64,000 nucleotides of DNA from Haliscomenobacter sp. (GCA_016707205.1 JADJHZ010000001.1:496001-560000); one strand, 5' to 3'; shown: positions 26,117-35,084, counted from the first letter of the stretch. Program-made: numbers and translations. Notes: generated by a model from the sequence alone, not told the origin.

Positions 26117-26201
26117 TTCCGAACGGAATCTGAGGATTCCGGCGAACATGGACGCCGGTCAGGGGACCGGCGGATAATTCTGCACGAAATCTGCGGATTT
26201 C
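26117..26201. repeat. Cluster of three variable stem-loops
   Basis: Three perfect stem-loops in a row: GGAATC-TGAG-GATTCC (26125-26140), GCCGGTC-AGGG-GACCGGC (26154-26171) and GAAATC-TGCG-GATTTC (26186-26201). The frame around them (TAGTTCCG before, GGCGAACA after) matches the copies at 12.2, 19.4 and 38.1 kb, while the stems differ. Confidence 0.75.
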
Positions 26202-26238
26202 GGCAAACATGGGGAGGCAGGAGCCTCGCGCCAGTTAT

Positions 26239-26296
26239 CCCGCTACCCGCTACTCCGCTACTCCGCTACTCCGTAACATCGTAACATCGTAACATC
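26239..26296. repeat. 8-base tandem array
   Basis: Four CGCTACTC-type units are followed by three CGTAACAT units, ending at the DUF1080 gene's stop. It lies between convergent genes. Confidence 0.6.
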
Positions 26297-26998
26297 CTAT
26301 CTCAACTCCCTGATCCGGATATTCCGAAAATAGACCTTGCTTTCGTGGTCCTGCAGGGCGATGCGGCCGGTTTTGGCGGAGCCGTAATCGGGGTACTCCT
26401 TCCACTTGCCTTCTCTTTTCATTTTCTCCCATTCGGGCGTCCAGGCCTGGAATTCGAGGATTTTGATGCCGTTCAGCCAGTGTTCGACGTGGCCTTTGTC
26501 GAAGACGATCTTGCTGGAGTTCCATTCCCCAACAGGCATCAGTTTTTTCTGGGCATTGGGCACGGTCATCGCGTAATCCGCGCCGGTTTGCTGCCATTCC
26601 TCGAGTTTGTATGGGAAGGTCACATCGTCGATCATTTGGTATTCCGGGCCGGTTTCGTAGGGGCCTGGGTATTTGGGGTCTTCCACGACGTGGTACATCA
26701 CGCCGCTGTTGCCGCCGGTGTTGAGCTTCCATTCCCACGAAAATTCGAAGTTGGCATATTCCGCGTCGGTTACGATGTCGCCGCCCACATCGCCCTGGGC
26801 TTTTCCCAGGCAAACCAGAACGCCGTCTTCGATGATCCAGTTTTTGATTGGCCCGGTTTTGTTGTACGCGTGCCAGCCGTTGAGGGTTTTGCCGTCAAAG
26901 AGGAGGGTTTCTTTGCCGGGTTGGGTGTTGCTGGTATGTTTATTCATTGCACAGGCCGATAGGACCATGGAGAGGAAGATGATAAACCCGTTTTTCAT
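26297..26998 (-). CDS. DUF1080 (3-keto-disaccharide hydrolase) family lipoprotein
   Basis: ATG 26998 begins a lipoprotein signal (M-K-N-G-F-I-I-F-L-S-M-V-L-S-A-C), with the lipobox L-S-A-C. The mature part is a DUF1080 concanavalin-like beta sandwich: L-F-D-G-K-T-L-N-G-W-H at the start, F-E-F-S-W-E-W-K, then N-S-G-V-M-Y-H-V, and the terminal G-R-I-A-L-Q-D-H and V-Y-F-R-N-I-R-I-R strands. Members cleave 3-keto-glycosides produced by Gfo/Idh/MocA oxidoreductases, one of which is the next gene upstream (27123-28490), so they likely work together outside the cytoplasm. A structured element lies in its leader (27051-27121). Confidence 0.88.
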   Translation of the reverse strand: MKNGFIIFLSMVLSACAMNKHTSNTQPGKETLLFDGKTLNGWHAYNKTGPIKNWIIEDGVLVCLGKAQGDVGGDIVTDAEYANFEFSWEWKLNTGGNSGVMYHVVEDPKYPGPYETGPEYQMIDDVTFPYKLEEWQQTGADYAMTVPNAQKKLMPVGEWNSSKIVFDKGHVEHWLNGIKILEFQAWTPEWEKMKREGKWKEYPDYGSAKTGRIALQDHESKVYFRNIRIRELR

Positions 26999-27050
26999 AA
27001 TTTCATTTGCGTTGTTAAAGCTTATGGAATCAGGCTGAAGCTTTTTGGGG

Positions 27051-27121
27051 CGCATCGCGAGGAGGCAATGCGTTTACATCGGGAGTCAGCCTAAGTTTAG
27101 GTCGTTGCTATTTGGCCTCCC
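27051..27121 (-). repeat. Structured repeat element, copy 1
   Basis: Shares about 50 matching positions with 34888-34956. On the minus strand it reads TAGGGGGAGGCC, GCAAC, CCTAAACTTAGGC, GACTCCCGAT and ATTGC. GGGAG pairs with CTCCC around an inner CCTAA/TTAGG hairpin. It lies about 50 bases upstream of the DUF1080 lipoprotein start. Confidence 0.6.
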
Positions 27122-27122
27122 C

Positions 27123-28490
27123 CTACTTTTTCACCACCTTCATGTTCTCCGGATCCCAGAACACGGGCGCTTCCTGCCGGTAGCTGTCGTTGCACAACAA
27201 GGCCGGGGCGGCGGCGCGGTAGCCGAAGGTAGCGTCTTCGGCGACGTTGCCGTTGGTCCGGATGGCGGCAAAGAAGTTGACAAAATGGTCGTAGGGGCCG
27301 CCTTTGTAGCCTTTTTCCGCAGCGAAGGTGACCTCTTCCGGCCCTACGATTTGCTTGCGGTCGGAGACCGGCGTGCCCGCCCGGCGCATCTGCTCGATGT
27401 AGAAGGGGTCGTTGGATTCCATGGTTTTGTTCCGCTTCAGGGTAACGGTATCCCAGGTGACATCCATCGAGCCCAGGCTGCCGACCAGCTTGAGGTAAGT
27501 CGTGCCGCTCGTACCGTCGATGAAGTTGCAGCGCAACGACAGGTTAAACGACGGGTGCACGCCGGTTTTGGGATAATCGAACGTGCCAAGGAGCACATCC
27601 GGAACTTCCCTTCCGTCGAGCCAGTACCGCAGGCCGCCGGAGGCGTAGATGCGGTTCGGGCCCACCGAATCGGTGATAAAGTGCAGGCTCGAGAACAGGT
27701 GCACAAACAGGTCGCCCGACATGCCGGTGCCGTAATCCAGGTAATTCCGCCAGCGGAAAAACCGGGTGGCGTCGAAAGGTCTTTTGGTCGTGTTGCGGAT
27801 GTAGGCTTCCCAGTCCACGTTCTGTGGCGACGCATCCTCCGGAATCGGATACTGCCAGGCGCCTACGGGGGAATGCCGGGCCCAGAACCCTTCCGCATAG
27901 TTCAATTCGCCGATGGCGCCGTCTTTCAATAATTCCTTCGCTTTTTCATTCCCCAGCGAAGAAACGCCCTGACTACCTACCAGAAACACCTTGCCCGTTT
28001 CCTGCTGCGCTTTGATCACCGCAGGCCCTTCCATGACGGAGTGCACCATGGGCTTTTCGCAATACACGTGCTTGCCGGCCCGCATCGCTTCCACCGAGAT
28101 CTGCTGATGCCAGTGATCGGAGGTAGCAATGATCACCGCATCGACGTCCTTGCGGGCCAAAATTTCTTTGTAATTGCGGGTGGTATACAAATCCGCGCCC
28201 CAGCGGGATTTTGCCTCCGCCAGACGACCGTCGTACAAATCGCAGGCGGCGACCATCCGTACGCCGGGCACCTGCAGGGCGGTCAGCACATCCTGCACGC
28301 CCATGCCTCCGGCGCCGATCAGCGCAATATTGACCTGGTCGTTGGCGCTGTACGCCGCACGGGTAAGGTATTCGATGGGAGCAGTTTTTTTATCCGCCCC
28401 AAACAACCTGGATCCAAGCGCCATAGCTGCGGTGGAGACGGAAAGTTTTTGAATAAATGCCCTCCGGGAGGACGCGTTGCGGTTTTTCAT
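27123..28490 (-). CDS. Gfo/Idh/MocA family oxidoreductase, Tat-exported
   Basis: The N-terminus S-S-R-R-A-F-I-Q-K-L with Arg 9-10 is a twin-arginine signal followed by a hydrophobic segment. It is followed by a Rossmann fold (N-I-A-L-I-G-A-G-G-M-G), D-A-V-I-I-A-T-S-D-H-W-H and the family's E-K-P motif (H-V-Y-C-E-K-P-M). The C-terminal GFO/IDH/MocA domain follows. Such Tat-exported oxidoreductases use tightly bound NAD(P)(H) to oxidise sugar hydroxyls, typically to 3-keto glycosides. Two DUF1080 genes flank it, giving a coherent keto-sugar cleavage unit. The dehydrogenated substrate is unknown. Confidence 0.88.
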   Translation of the reverse strand: MKNRNASSRRAFIQKLSVSTAAMALGSRLFGADKKTAPIEYLTRAAYSANDQVNIALIGAGGMGVQDVLTALQVPGVRMVAACDLYDGRLAEAKSRWGADLYTTRNYKEILARKDVDAVIIATSDHWHQQISVEAMRAGKHVYCEKPMVHSVMEGPAVIKAQQETGKVFLVGSQGVSSLGNEKAKELLKDGAIGELNYAEGFWARHSPVGAWQYPIPEDASPQNVDWEAYIRNTTKRPFDATRFFRWRNYLDYGTGMSGDLFVHLFSSLHFITDSVGPNRIYASGGLRYWLDGREVPDVLLGTFDYPKTGVHPSFNLSLRCNFIDGTSGTTYLKLVGSLGSMDVTWDTVTLKRNKTMESNDPFYIEQMRRAGTPVSDRKQIVGPEEVTFAAEKGYKGGPYDHFVNFFAAIRTNGNVAEDATFGYRAAAPALLCNDSYRQEAPVFWDPENMKVVKK

Positions 28491-28497
28491 AAAAAAC

Positions 28498-28585
28498 GAT
28501 TTACGATTTACGAGGTACGATTTACGAAGGACGATTTACGAGGTACGATTTACGAGGTACGATTTACGAAGGACGATTTACGAAG
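28498..28585. repeat. 7-base tandem array
   Basis: Twelve consecutive 7-mers alternate among GATTTAC, GAGGTAC and GAAGGAC, starting just upstream of the Gfo/Idh/MocA gene. It lies in a leader between co-oriented genes and could be transcribed. Confidence 0.7.
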
Positions 28586-28692
28586 TGTGCGGTTTTCAGA
28601 GGATAACGGTGTTTTTAATAGAAGCCATCTCAAAACTATGGAATATGGCGTTCTCCCCTTGGAAAGGGTTTTGACATAGCCTCCAATTTCCT

Positions 28693-29289
28693 TTACAGTT
28701 CCTTGATTCTTATCTTCCGCCAACGGACCTTGATTCCGCCGCCGTCGTGAATCTGGAGGGCGATAAACCCATCGCCTTTCCCGATCTTTTCGTCTTTGAG
28801 GTAGATCATTTGCCTGCCGTTCAGCCAGGTGGTAATTTCCTCGCCGGACAGTTGGATGCGCATCTTGTTCCAATCTGCCGGTTTGAGCATGGCTTCGTCT
28901 TCGGGCTTGGGTTTGATCAGCCAGCCGCGGCCATAGGACTCGTAGATGCCGCCGGTGCTTTTATTGGGCGGCGCCACCTCGACCTGCCAGCCGCTGATCT
29001 TGGTGCCTTCGATGCCGGACCGGACAAAAACGCCGCTGTTGCCGTTGGCCTCCAGCTTGAATTCCAGTTCCAGAATGAAATTTTTGTAGTGTTTGTCGGT
29101 AGACAGGTACCCATACCCTTTCTCGGGGCCGCTTTCACAGATGAGGTTCCTGTTTTCGACGTACCATTTTTCGGCGCCATGGGGAGTCCATCCCTGGAGG
29201 TCTTTTCCGTTGAACAGGCTTTTAAAGCCCTGGGCAGATGCGGCGGTTCCAAGCATCCACAACACCCCAAACAAGAGCAGCTGTTTCAT
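28693..29289 (-). CDS. DUF1080 (3-keto-disaccharide hydrolase) family protein
   Basis: A 198-residue secreted protein with signal peptide (M-K-Q-L-L-L-F-G-V-L-W-M-L-G-T-A-A-S-A-Q). The DUF1080 fold is complete: S-L-F-N-G-K-D-L-Q-G-W-T, F-I-L-E-L-E-F-K, N-S-G-V-F-V-R-S-G, then W-N-K-M-R-I and the terminal I-A-L-Q-I-H-D-G-G-G-I-K-V-R-W-R-K-I-R-I. It differs from the lipoprotein at 26.3 kb in lacking a lipobox cysteine. It is transcribed in the same direction, ahead of the oxidoreductase, so the three genes form DUF1080-oxidoreductase-DUF1080. Confidence 0.88.
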   Translation of the reverse strand: MKQLLLFGVLWMLGTAASAQGFKSLFNGKDLQGWTPHGAEKWYVENRNLICESGPEKGYGYLSTDKHYKNFILELEFKLEANGNSGVFVRSGIEGTKISGWQVEVAPPNKSTGGIYESYGRGWLIKPKPEDEAMLKPADWNKMRIQLSGEEITTWLNGRQMIYLKDEKIGKGDGFIALQIHDGGGIKVRWRKIRIKEL

Positions 29290-29410
29290 TGGTTTTTCGT
29301 TTGGTCAGGAAATTGGCGCTATGAAAATACACAGAAAGTAGCTGTTTGCAGGAAAAAAATCCGGATTTTTAAACCGCCAGGCTTGTCATCATTTTATGGG
29401 GAAAAGCTTC

Positions 29411-30247
29411 TTACCGCCCGGGAGATTCCTTCGTAAAAAAATGGGACATAAACAGCAACTGATAAGAAACCGCATTCGTCCAATAGGGCCAGTTGTGGGC
29501 TCCTGGGCGCACGATATAATCATGGGGAATATTTCGGTACAGCAACTCTTCGTGCAGCCGTTCGTTCACTTTCAGAAAGAAATCCTCCGTGCCGCAATCG
29601 ACCATGATTGCCAGGGAATTAGGCTTTAGCAGATGAAGCTGGTTCATTACCGTGTGTTGCTCCCACCGGTCTGGAAACTCCGCATAAGGGCCAAGCCGTT
29701 TGGCCATATCCCAATTGTTTGGGGAAGGCCGGATGTCCACGCCTCCGCTCATGCTTCCGGCGGCGCCAAACACGTCCTGATGCCGAATCGCTAAAAAGAG
29801 GGCGCCGTGTCCGCCCATGCTCAGGCCCGTAATCCCTCTGCCTTTTTTGTCTTTTACGGTCTTGTAATGCCCGTCGATCCAGGGAATCAGCTCAGCAACT
29901 ACATACGTTTCGTATTTAAAAGCGGGATCCGCCGGGCTATCCCAGTACCAGCTTCCATACCCTCCGTCCGGGCAGACGATCAGGATGTTCAGCTTATCGG
30001 CATACCCTTCCACATTTTTTGCCATCCGGACCCAATCCCGGTAACTGCCGCTATACCCATGAAGCAGGTAAACTACCGGGAACTCCTTCACCCCGTCATA
30101 ACTGGCCGGGGTAATGACCACCGCTTTGATGATTTTGTTCATAGCGGAACTGAACGTATCCACCGTGTCGACCCTTGCGGCTTGGGCTAAGGGGAGAAGG
30201 GAAATGCAGAAAGCAAGTATCAATGGAAAACGTAATGGATTTTTCAT
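29411..30247 (-). CDS. Secreted esterase of the FrmB/S-formylglutathione hydrolase-like family
   Basis: Signal peptide M-K-N-P-L-R-F-P-L-I-L-A-F-C, then an esterase D-like alpha/beta hydrolase: P-V-V-Y-L-L-H-G-Y-S-G at about 58-68, nucleophile elbow G-L-S-M-G-G, late acid in V-D-C-G-T-E-D-F-F and H in P-G-A-H-N-W-P-Y-W. The arrangement matches putative esterases that include feruloyl/acetyl esterases and S-formylglutathione hydrolases; export favours a carbohydrate esterase. It sits among DUF1080, GH92 and sulfatase genes, so it may remove ester groups from glycans. Confidence 0.82.
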   Translation of the reverse strand: MKNPLRFPLILAFCISLLPLAQAARVDTVDTFSSAMNKIIKAVVITPASYDGVKEFPVVYLLHGYSGSYRDWVRMAKNVEGYADKLNILIVCPDGGYGSWYWDSPADPAFKYETYVVAELIPWIDGHYKTVKDKKGRGITGLSMGGHGALFLAIRHQDVFGAAGSMSGGVDIRPSPNNWDMAKRLGPYAEFPDRWEQHTVMNQLHLLKPNSLAIMVDCGTEDFFLKVNERLHEELLYRNIPHDYIVRPGAHNWPYWTNAVSYQLLFMSHFFTKESPGR

Positions 30248-30359
30248 TGGGAAAATTTTAGGCGATCTGCAAATACAAGCAGATGAAACAAATGTCGGAA
30301 ACAGGAATGAAAAAGCGAAAAGCAGGAAGTTGAAAGCGGCAATCTAAAGATTTCCGAAG

Positions 30360-30379
30360 CTGTAGTCTGAAGACTACAG
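30360..30379. repeat. Stem-loop of the variable-stem family
   Basis: CTGTAGTC-TGAA-GACTACAG, a perfect 8-bp stem with a 4-base loop, followed by GCGAACA as in other copies. Confidence 0.6.
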
Positions 30380-30410
30380 CGAACAGGTTCGCTGCTCAGC
30401 AACTTCGCGC

Positions 30411-30502
30411 CCTGCTCCTGTCTCCCTGCTCCCTGCTCCCTGCTCCCTGCTCCCTGCTCCCTGCTCCCTGCTCCCTGCTCCCTGCTCCCTGCTCCCTGCT
30501 CC
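30411..30502. repeat. 7-base tandem array (CCCTGCT)n
   Basis: About twelve consecutive CCCTGCT units, one of the longest arrays in the window, followed by an ACC/CACCAACC-rich tail to about 30530. It lies between the GH92 gene stop and the upstream esterase gene. Confidence 0.8.
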
Positions 30503-30531
30503 CTAACCACTAACCACCCACCAACCACCAA

Positions 30532-32829
30532 TCACTCCGCTCGGCTCATAGAAAACGGCCGGTCTCCCTTCCCCACCCCTCTCTCGGTATTTGGCTGATC
30601 CCCCATGGTCAGCAACAGTTTACCGCCGGCGAGGAGGTCTTCAAACCGGAGGAAGTTCCGGGAGTAAGGGGCGCCATTCCACTCGGCTTTTTGGATATAC
30701 GGGGTATTTGGGCCATTCGAAGGCGCTTCGATGGTATAGGTTTTTCCGTTTTCCAGGGTGAGGGTTATTTTTTTAAACAACGGCGATCCCAGGGCATACT
30801 CATTCACGCCGGGGCAAACAGGATAAAAACCCATGGCGGAAAATACATACCAGGCGGACGTTTGGCCATTGTCTTCATCCCCGCAAAGGCCGTCCGGGTT
30901 GGGGGTGTACAGCAGGTCCATGATCTCCCGCACGCGCTGCTGGGTTTTCCACGGGGCGCCCGCGTAATTGAACAAGTAGGCGGCGTGCTGAACGGGCTGG
31001 TTGCCGTGGGCGTACTGGCCCATGCCGGCGATCACCATTTCGGTAATTTCGTGGATGGGAAACCCGTAATAGGAATCGTCGAACGTTGGCGGCGCGAGGA
31101 ACACCGAGTCCAGCTTGGAGATAAACGCCGCGTCGCCGCCCATCAGGGTAATCAGGCCCAGCGGGTCGTGGAACACCGACCAGGTATAATGCCAGGACGA
31201 GCCTTCGGTAAAAGCGTCGCCCCACTTGTCGGGGCGGAAAGGCAACTGCCAGGAGCCGTCGGCGTTTCTGCCGCGCATGAAGCGGGTCTGCGGGTCGAAT
31301 ACGTTCCGATAAAACCGGGCCCGGCGGGCAAAACGGTTCTGTTCCTCCTGAGGGCGGCCCAGGGCTTTGGACAGTTGATAAATACAAAAATCGTCGTAGC
31401 TGTATTCCAGGGTCCGGGCGGTATTTTCGCGGATACCCACGTTGTAGGGAATGTACCCCAGCCGGTTGTAGTATTCCACGCCGTACCTGCCTACGGAACT
31501 CATGGGACCTTCGTTTTCGGTGTTTTTAAGAATAGCCTCGTAAATGGTTTGGATATCAAAGCCTCGGATGCCTTTCAGGTAGGCGTCGGCAATAAGGGAA
31601 GCCGAATTCGAGCCGATCATGCAGTCGCGGTGGCCCGGGCTGGCCCATTCCGGCAGCCATCCGCTTTCCTTGTATGTGTTCACCAGCCCCTGCATGATCT
31701 GGCTGTTGCGCTCGCGGTACATGACGTTGAAGAAAGGGAACACCGCCCGGAAGGTATCCCAGAATCCGTTATCCGTATACAAATACCCTGGCAGAACCTT
31801 TCCGTTGTACGGGCTGTAATGGACGATCTCGCCCCGGGCATTCAACTCGTGAAGCGGCCGGGGGAATAACAGCAGCCGGTATAGGGCCGTGTAAAAGGTC
31901 GTTTTTTGTGCCACGGTTCCTCCTTCTACCCGGATGCGCTGCAACTCCTTGTTCCAGGCTGCCTGGGCCCTGGATTTGATTTCGTCAAAAGGGGCATTGC
32001 CGATCTCCTGCTGCAGGTTGCGCTCCGCCTGTTCCAGGCTGATAAAGGAAGAAGCTACCCGAACGTGAATCTTCTCCCCTGCCTGGGTGGCAAACTGCAG
32101 GATGCCCCCGGCGTGGTTGCCCTGGCTTTGCAGGGAATGCCGCATCAGCAGGGAATCCTTCCAGGTGTGGGTTGCGGTGAAGGGCTTGTCGAAATAAGCG
32201 ACAAAATAGTTGCGGAAATTGGCGGGAACGCCACCATGGTTGTTCTGGCAATAGCCGGTAATGCGGCGCCGGGCGGGATCGATGGTGATTTCGCTTCCCT
32301 GAAAGAACCCGTCCACCAGGATAAATGCGGAATCCGTGCGGGGAAAGGTAAACCGGAAAAACGCTGCCCGTGCGGTGGGGGTTATCTCCGTCCAGACGTC
32401 GTGGTCAGCGAGATAAACCTGATAGTAATGCGGTTTGGCGGTTTCGCGTTTATGCGAAAACCAGGAAGCCCGTTCGTCTTCTTTGAACCGGAGTTTGCCC
32501 GTGACCGGCATCAGCGAAAACGCGGCATAATCGTTAATCCAGGGAGAAGGCTGGTGGGTTTGCTTAAACCCCCGGATTTTATAGGCGTCGTAGGTATAGC
32601 CCCATCCGTCGCCCATTTTTCCCGTCTGCGGGGTCCAGAAGTTCATCCCCCAGGGCAGGGCGATCGCGGGATACGTATTCCCATTGGAAAGTTTGAATTC
32701 CGAATCCGTCCCCACCAGGGGGTTGATGTATTGGGTCAGGTCCTCCTGCCCCGGCCTGGATTGGCCTGAAGCGTTTATCCAGGTACACATAGAAAAAGCA
32801 AATACCCACAACACTGGTTTCAGATGCAT
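30532..32829 (-). CDS. GH92 family glycosyl hydrolase (alpha-mannosidase type)
   Basis: A 765-residue exported enzyme (signal M-H-L-K-P-V-L-W-V-F-A-F-S). GH92 landmarks are present: Y-I-N-P-L-V-G-T-D near residue 33-41, G-N-T-Y-P-A-I-A-L-P-W-G-M, the W-G-Y-T-Y-D segment, F-S-L-M-P-V-T-G and, in the toroid, D-N-G-F-W-D-T-F-R, P-E-W-A-S-P-G-H and G-N-Q-P-V-Q-H. The late motif G-L-C-G-D-E-D-N-G-Q-T-S-A-W-Y-V-F-S is the conserved catalytic region. GH92 enzymes are Ca2+-dependent exo-alpha-mannosidases, mostly alpha-1,2. Neighbouring sulfatase and esterase genes suggest attack on decorated glycans. Confidence 0.93.
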   Translation of the reverse strand: MHLKPVLWVFAFSMCTWINASGQSRPGQEDLTQYINPLVGTDSEFKLSNGNTYPAIALPWGMNFWTPQTGKMGDGWGYTYDAYKIRGFKQTHQPSPWINDYAAFSLMPVTGKLRFKEDERASWFSHKRETAKPHYYQVYLADHDVWTEITPTARAAFFRFTFPRTDSAFILVDGFFQGSEITIDPARRRITGYCQNNHGGVPANFRNYFVAYFDKPFTATHTWKDSLLMRHSLQSQGNHAGGILQFATQAGEKIHVRVASSFISLEQAERNLQQEIGNAPFDEIKSRAQAAWNKELQRIRVEGGTVAQKTTFYTALYRLLLFPRPLHELNARGEIVHYSPYNGKVLPGYLYTDNGFWDTFRAVFPFFNVMYRERNSQIMQGLVNTYKESGWLPEWASPGHRDCMIGSNSASLIADAYLKGIRGFDIQTIYEAILKNTENEGPMSSVGRYGVEYYNRLGYIPYNVGIRENTARTLEYSYDDFCIYQLSKALGRPQEEQNRFARRARFYRNVFDPQTRFMRGRNADGSWQLPFRPDKWGDAFTEGSSWHYTWSVFHDPLGLITLMGGDAAFISKLDSVFLAPPTFDDSYYGFPIHEITEMVIAGMGQYAHGNQPVQHAAYLFNYAGAPWKTQQRVREIMDLLYTPNPDGLCGDEDNGQTSAWYVFSAMGFYPVCPGVNEYALGSPLFKKITLTLENGKTYTIEAPSNGPNTPYIQKAEWNGAPYSRNFLRFEDLLAGGKLLLTMGDQPNTERGVGKGDRPFSMSRAE

Positions 32830-33202
32830 ATTGCAATAGTTATGATGGAAAATAGTAGTCGCGTTATCTTGGTTTACCGTTCATGGCATGCTGTTTTGCC
32901 CCCGGCCTCGGGGTATGTTCTTTTTTTGCTCGCCCAAAAAAAGAACCAAAAAAAGGGCGCTCCTTCGCCCTACCGCTCCGTGGCAAACGCCTTCGCTCTA
33001 TGGGCTTCAACCGCTTTGAAAACTGGTCGTTGCGTTTACCCTGCATCCCAAGCGGTTGACCCCATAAGGCGATCCCGTTCTTCGAACGGGAACGGCGTTT
33101 CCCACGGGCTCCGGGCTGCGGAGGGCGATGGTTTGTGTTGTTACCGTTCCTACTGGCGCGAGGCTCCGCATCTACCCCGTCCACCGTCTCCCGTCCCCCC
33201 GT
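32830..33202. other. Noncoding spacer with hairpins
   Basis: About 370 bases without a gene. A TTC(T)7G arm is inverted as C(A)8GAA around 32918-32946, and CCCGTTC-TTC-GAACGGG occurs near 33070. The mix of A/T-rich inverted runs and GC-rich hairpins resembles degenerate mobile-element ends in Bacteroidota spacers, but no transposase frame is visible. Confidence 0.4.
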
Positions 33203-34756
33203 CTACCGTACATCATCCAGGGCTTTGATCCGGAAGCGGGGGATTTCTGCCTGGCGGTGTTCGGCATCCATGATGGCTTCCAGTTCGCGGACGATATGGG
33301 GGTACTTCGCCGCCACATCCGTTTGCTCCCGGATATCCTCGTCCAGGTTAAACAGCATCGTCGTGCGGTTTCCTTTCTGCATATCCAGGCGCAGGGCTTT
33401 CCAGGGGCCTTTGCGCACGGCTTGCTGCCCCCCGTATTCCGGAAACTCCCAATAAAGGTAAGGCCGTTGCGGGATTTTTTTCTTCCCCAGCAGCGCTGGC
33501 CGTAAACTGGTTCCATCCAGCCCCGGTGGGGCGGAAACTCCGGCAACGCTGCAAAAGGTCGGCATCACGTCCCACAAGGCAGCGGGGGTATCGTTGGCCG
33601 TTGCCGCTTTAATTTTTCCGGGCCAGGCGGCAATCATCGGAACCCGGATCCCGCCCTCGTACAAAAAGCCTTTTCCCCGGCCGTATTCCCCGGGGAAAGG
33701 CCCCGCGCTCCGGAATCGTTCCGGATCGACCCCGCCGGCGTAGGAGGGGCCATTGTCGCTGGTAAACACCAGCAGCGTATTTTTGTCGATCCCCGATTTT
33801 TTCAATGCGTCTACTATCGCCCCGACTTGTTCGTCGAGCATACTAATCATCGCTGCATAGGTGGCCATCGGCGTGCGGTTGGGCAAATACCCTTGTTGGC
33901 CCAGATAAGGCGGCTCGGGACCCAGTTTCTGCCGGTAGTGCGCCACCCAGGGATCGCGGGCCTGGAGGGCCACATGGGGTAATGGCGAAGCGAAATACAG
34001 GAAAAAAGGACCTTGGGAAGCCTGCCGCCGGATAAAGTCCAGGGCCTCCTTCAATTGGACGTCGGGCGCATACTCCTTGCCCTGGAAAGCGGCATAACTG
34101 GCTTCCAGCAGCGAATCCGCCCCGGCAGCCAGCTTCGTTCCCGGCGCCACGATCGCGTTGTCCAGAGCCACTTTTTCTTCATTTTTCCACTGGAACGGGG
34201 GATATAAGTTATGCGCCTGGCGCTGGCAATTGTACCCAAAGAAGAAATCAAAGCCCTGGGCGTTGGGCCTTCCTTCGGACAGCGGCGCTCCGAGCCCCCA
34301 TTTGCCGACGCAGGCAGTGGTATATCCGGCTTGCTGCAGGACCTTTCCCAAAGTCAAGGTATTGGCGGGCAAGGGGCGCTGCCCTTCCAGGTTCGGGTCC
34401 AGGGCGCCTTTGGCGTAGTTCCACACCTCTCCCCGTTCCGCCCACTCGTCGTTCCCCCGGATATAGGCGTGCCCCATGTGCAACCCCGTGAGCAAGGCGC
34501 AACGCGCCGGAGCGCACACCGCAGAACCCGAATTAAACTGCGTAAACCGCATACCCCTCGAGGCCAACGCATCGAGGTGGGGCGTTTCGATGGTTTGCTG
34601 GCCGTAGCAGCCCAATTCCCCATAACCCAGGTCGTCGGCCAGGATGAGGATAAGGTTCGGCCGGGTTTTAGCCGGGTTCTCCTTCGTGCCGGAACCGGTC
34701 CAGCTCAGGGCCAGGAAGGCCAGGATAGCGGGTAAAAAGAGGCGTTGGTTGGTCAT
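33203..34756 (-). CDS. Secreted sulfatase (arylsulfatase family, S1)
   Basis: A 517-residue sulfatase with signal peptide. Motifs include N-L-I-L-I-L-A-D-D-L-G-Y-G (metal-binding D41-D42), the sulfatase signature C81-A-P-A-R-C-A-L-L-T-G whose Cys81 becomes formylglycine, G-K-W-G-L-G, D-G-A-type substrate-site residues and L-V-F-T-S-D-N-G-P. The signature is C-x-P-A-R rather than the commoner C-x-P-S-R, which still fits formylglycine-generating enzyme. It would remove sulfate from a glycan or aryl sulfate in the periplasm. Its leader holds a 7-mer array and the structured repeat at 34888-34956. Confidence 0.92.
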   Translation of the reverse strand: MTNQRLFLPAILAFLALSWTGSGTKENPAKTRPNLILILADDLGYGELGCYGQQTIETPHLDALASRGMRFTQFNSGSAVCAPARCALLTGLHMGHAYIRGNDEWAERGEVWNYAKGALDPNLEGQRPLPANTLTLGKVLQQAGYTTACVGKWGLGAPLSEGRPNAQGFDFFFGYNCQRQAHNLYPPFQWKNEEKVALDNAIVAPGTKLAAGADSLLEASYAAFQGKEYAPDVQLKEALDFIRRQASQGPFFLYFASPLPHVALQARDPWVAHYRQKLGPEPPYLGQQGYLPNRTPMATYAAMISMLDEQVGAIVDALKKSGIDKNTLLVFTSDNGPSYAGGVDPERFRSAGPFPGEYGRGKGFLYEGGIRVPMIAAWPGKIKAATANDTPAALWDVMPTFCSVAGVSAPPGLDGTSLRPALLGKKKIPQRPYLYWEFPEYGGQQAVRKGPWKALRLDMQKGNRTTMLFNLDEDIREQTDVAAKYPHIVRELEAIMDAEHRQAEIPRFRIKALDDVR

Positions 34757-34759
34757 GTT

Positions 34760-34830
34760 GATTAGGGATTAGGGAGCAGGGATTAGGGAGCAGGGATTAG
34801 GGAGCAGGGAGCAGGGAGCAGGGAGCAGGG
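34760..34830. repeat. 7-base tandem array
   Basis: Units GATTAGG and GAGCAGG alternate just upstream of the sulfatase start on its leader; the reverse-complement type recurs at 35085-35134. Confidence 0.7.
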
Positions 34831-34887
34831 CGTGAGGCGTAAGGGCTGGCCAACTGCAAAGTTAATCTTGTGGGGGGTATTAGCGAT

Positions 34888-34956
34888 GAAGCAACGCTGT
34901 TAAATCGGGAGTCCGCCTGCGTTTAGGCTGTTGCCTTTGGGCCTCCCCCTAGCCCC
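34888..34956 (-). repeat. Structured repeat element, copy 2
   Basis: Second copy of the element at 27051-27121, about 130 bases upstream of the sulfatase start. Paired segments are kept: GGGAG with CTCCC, GCAAC with GTTGC, and GCCT with AGGC, even where bases differ from copy 1. Confidence 0.6.
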
Positions 34957-35084
34957 CCAGCGTCAAGACTTTATGCCATTTATTTTAAGTCCATTTGCGA
35001 TTATCAAGACATCACCTCCTACAAGATGGCCTCCAAAGGAGAACAGCGTATTCCTTTTAAAACCGTCCACCGTCTCCCGTCCAT

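Noticed and set aside
30411..30502. CRISPR array
   Set aside because: The unit is 7 bases with no spacers; the same holds for the other short tandem arrays.
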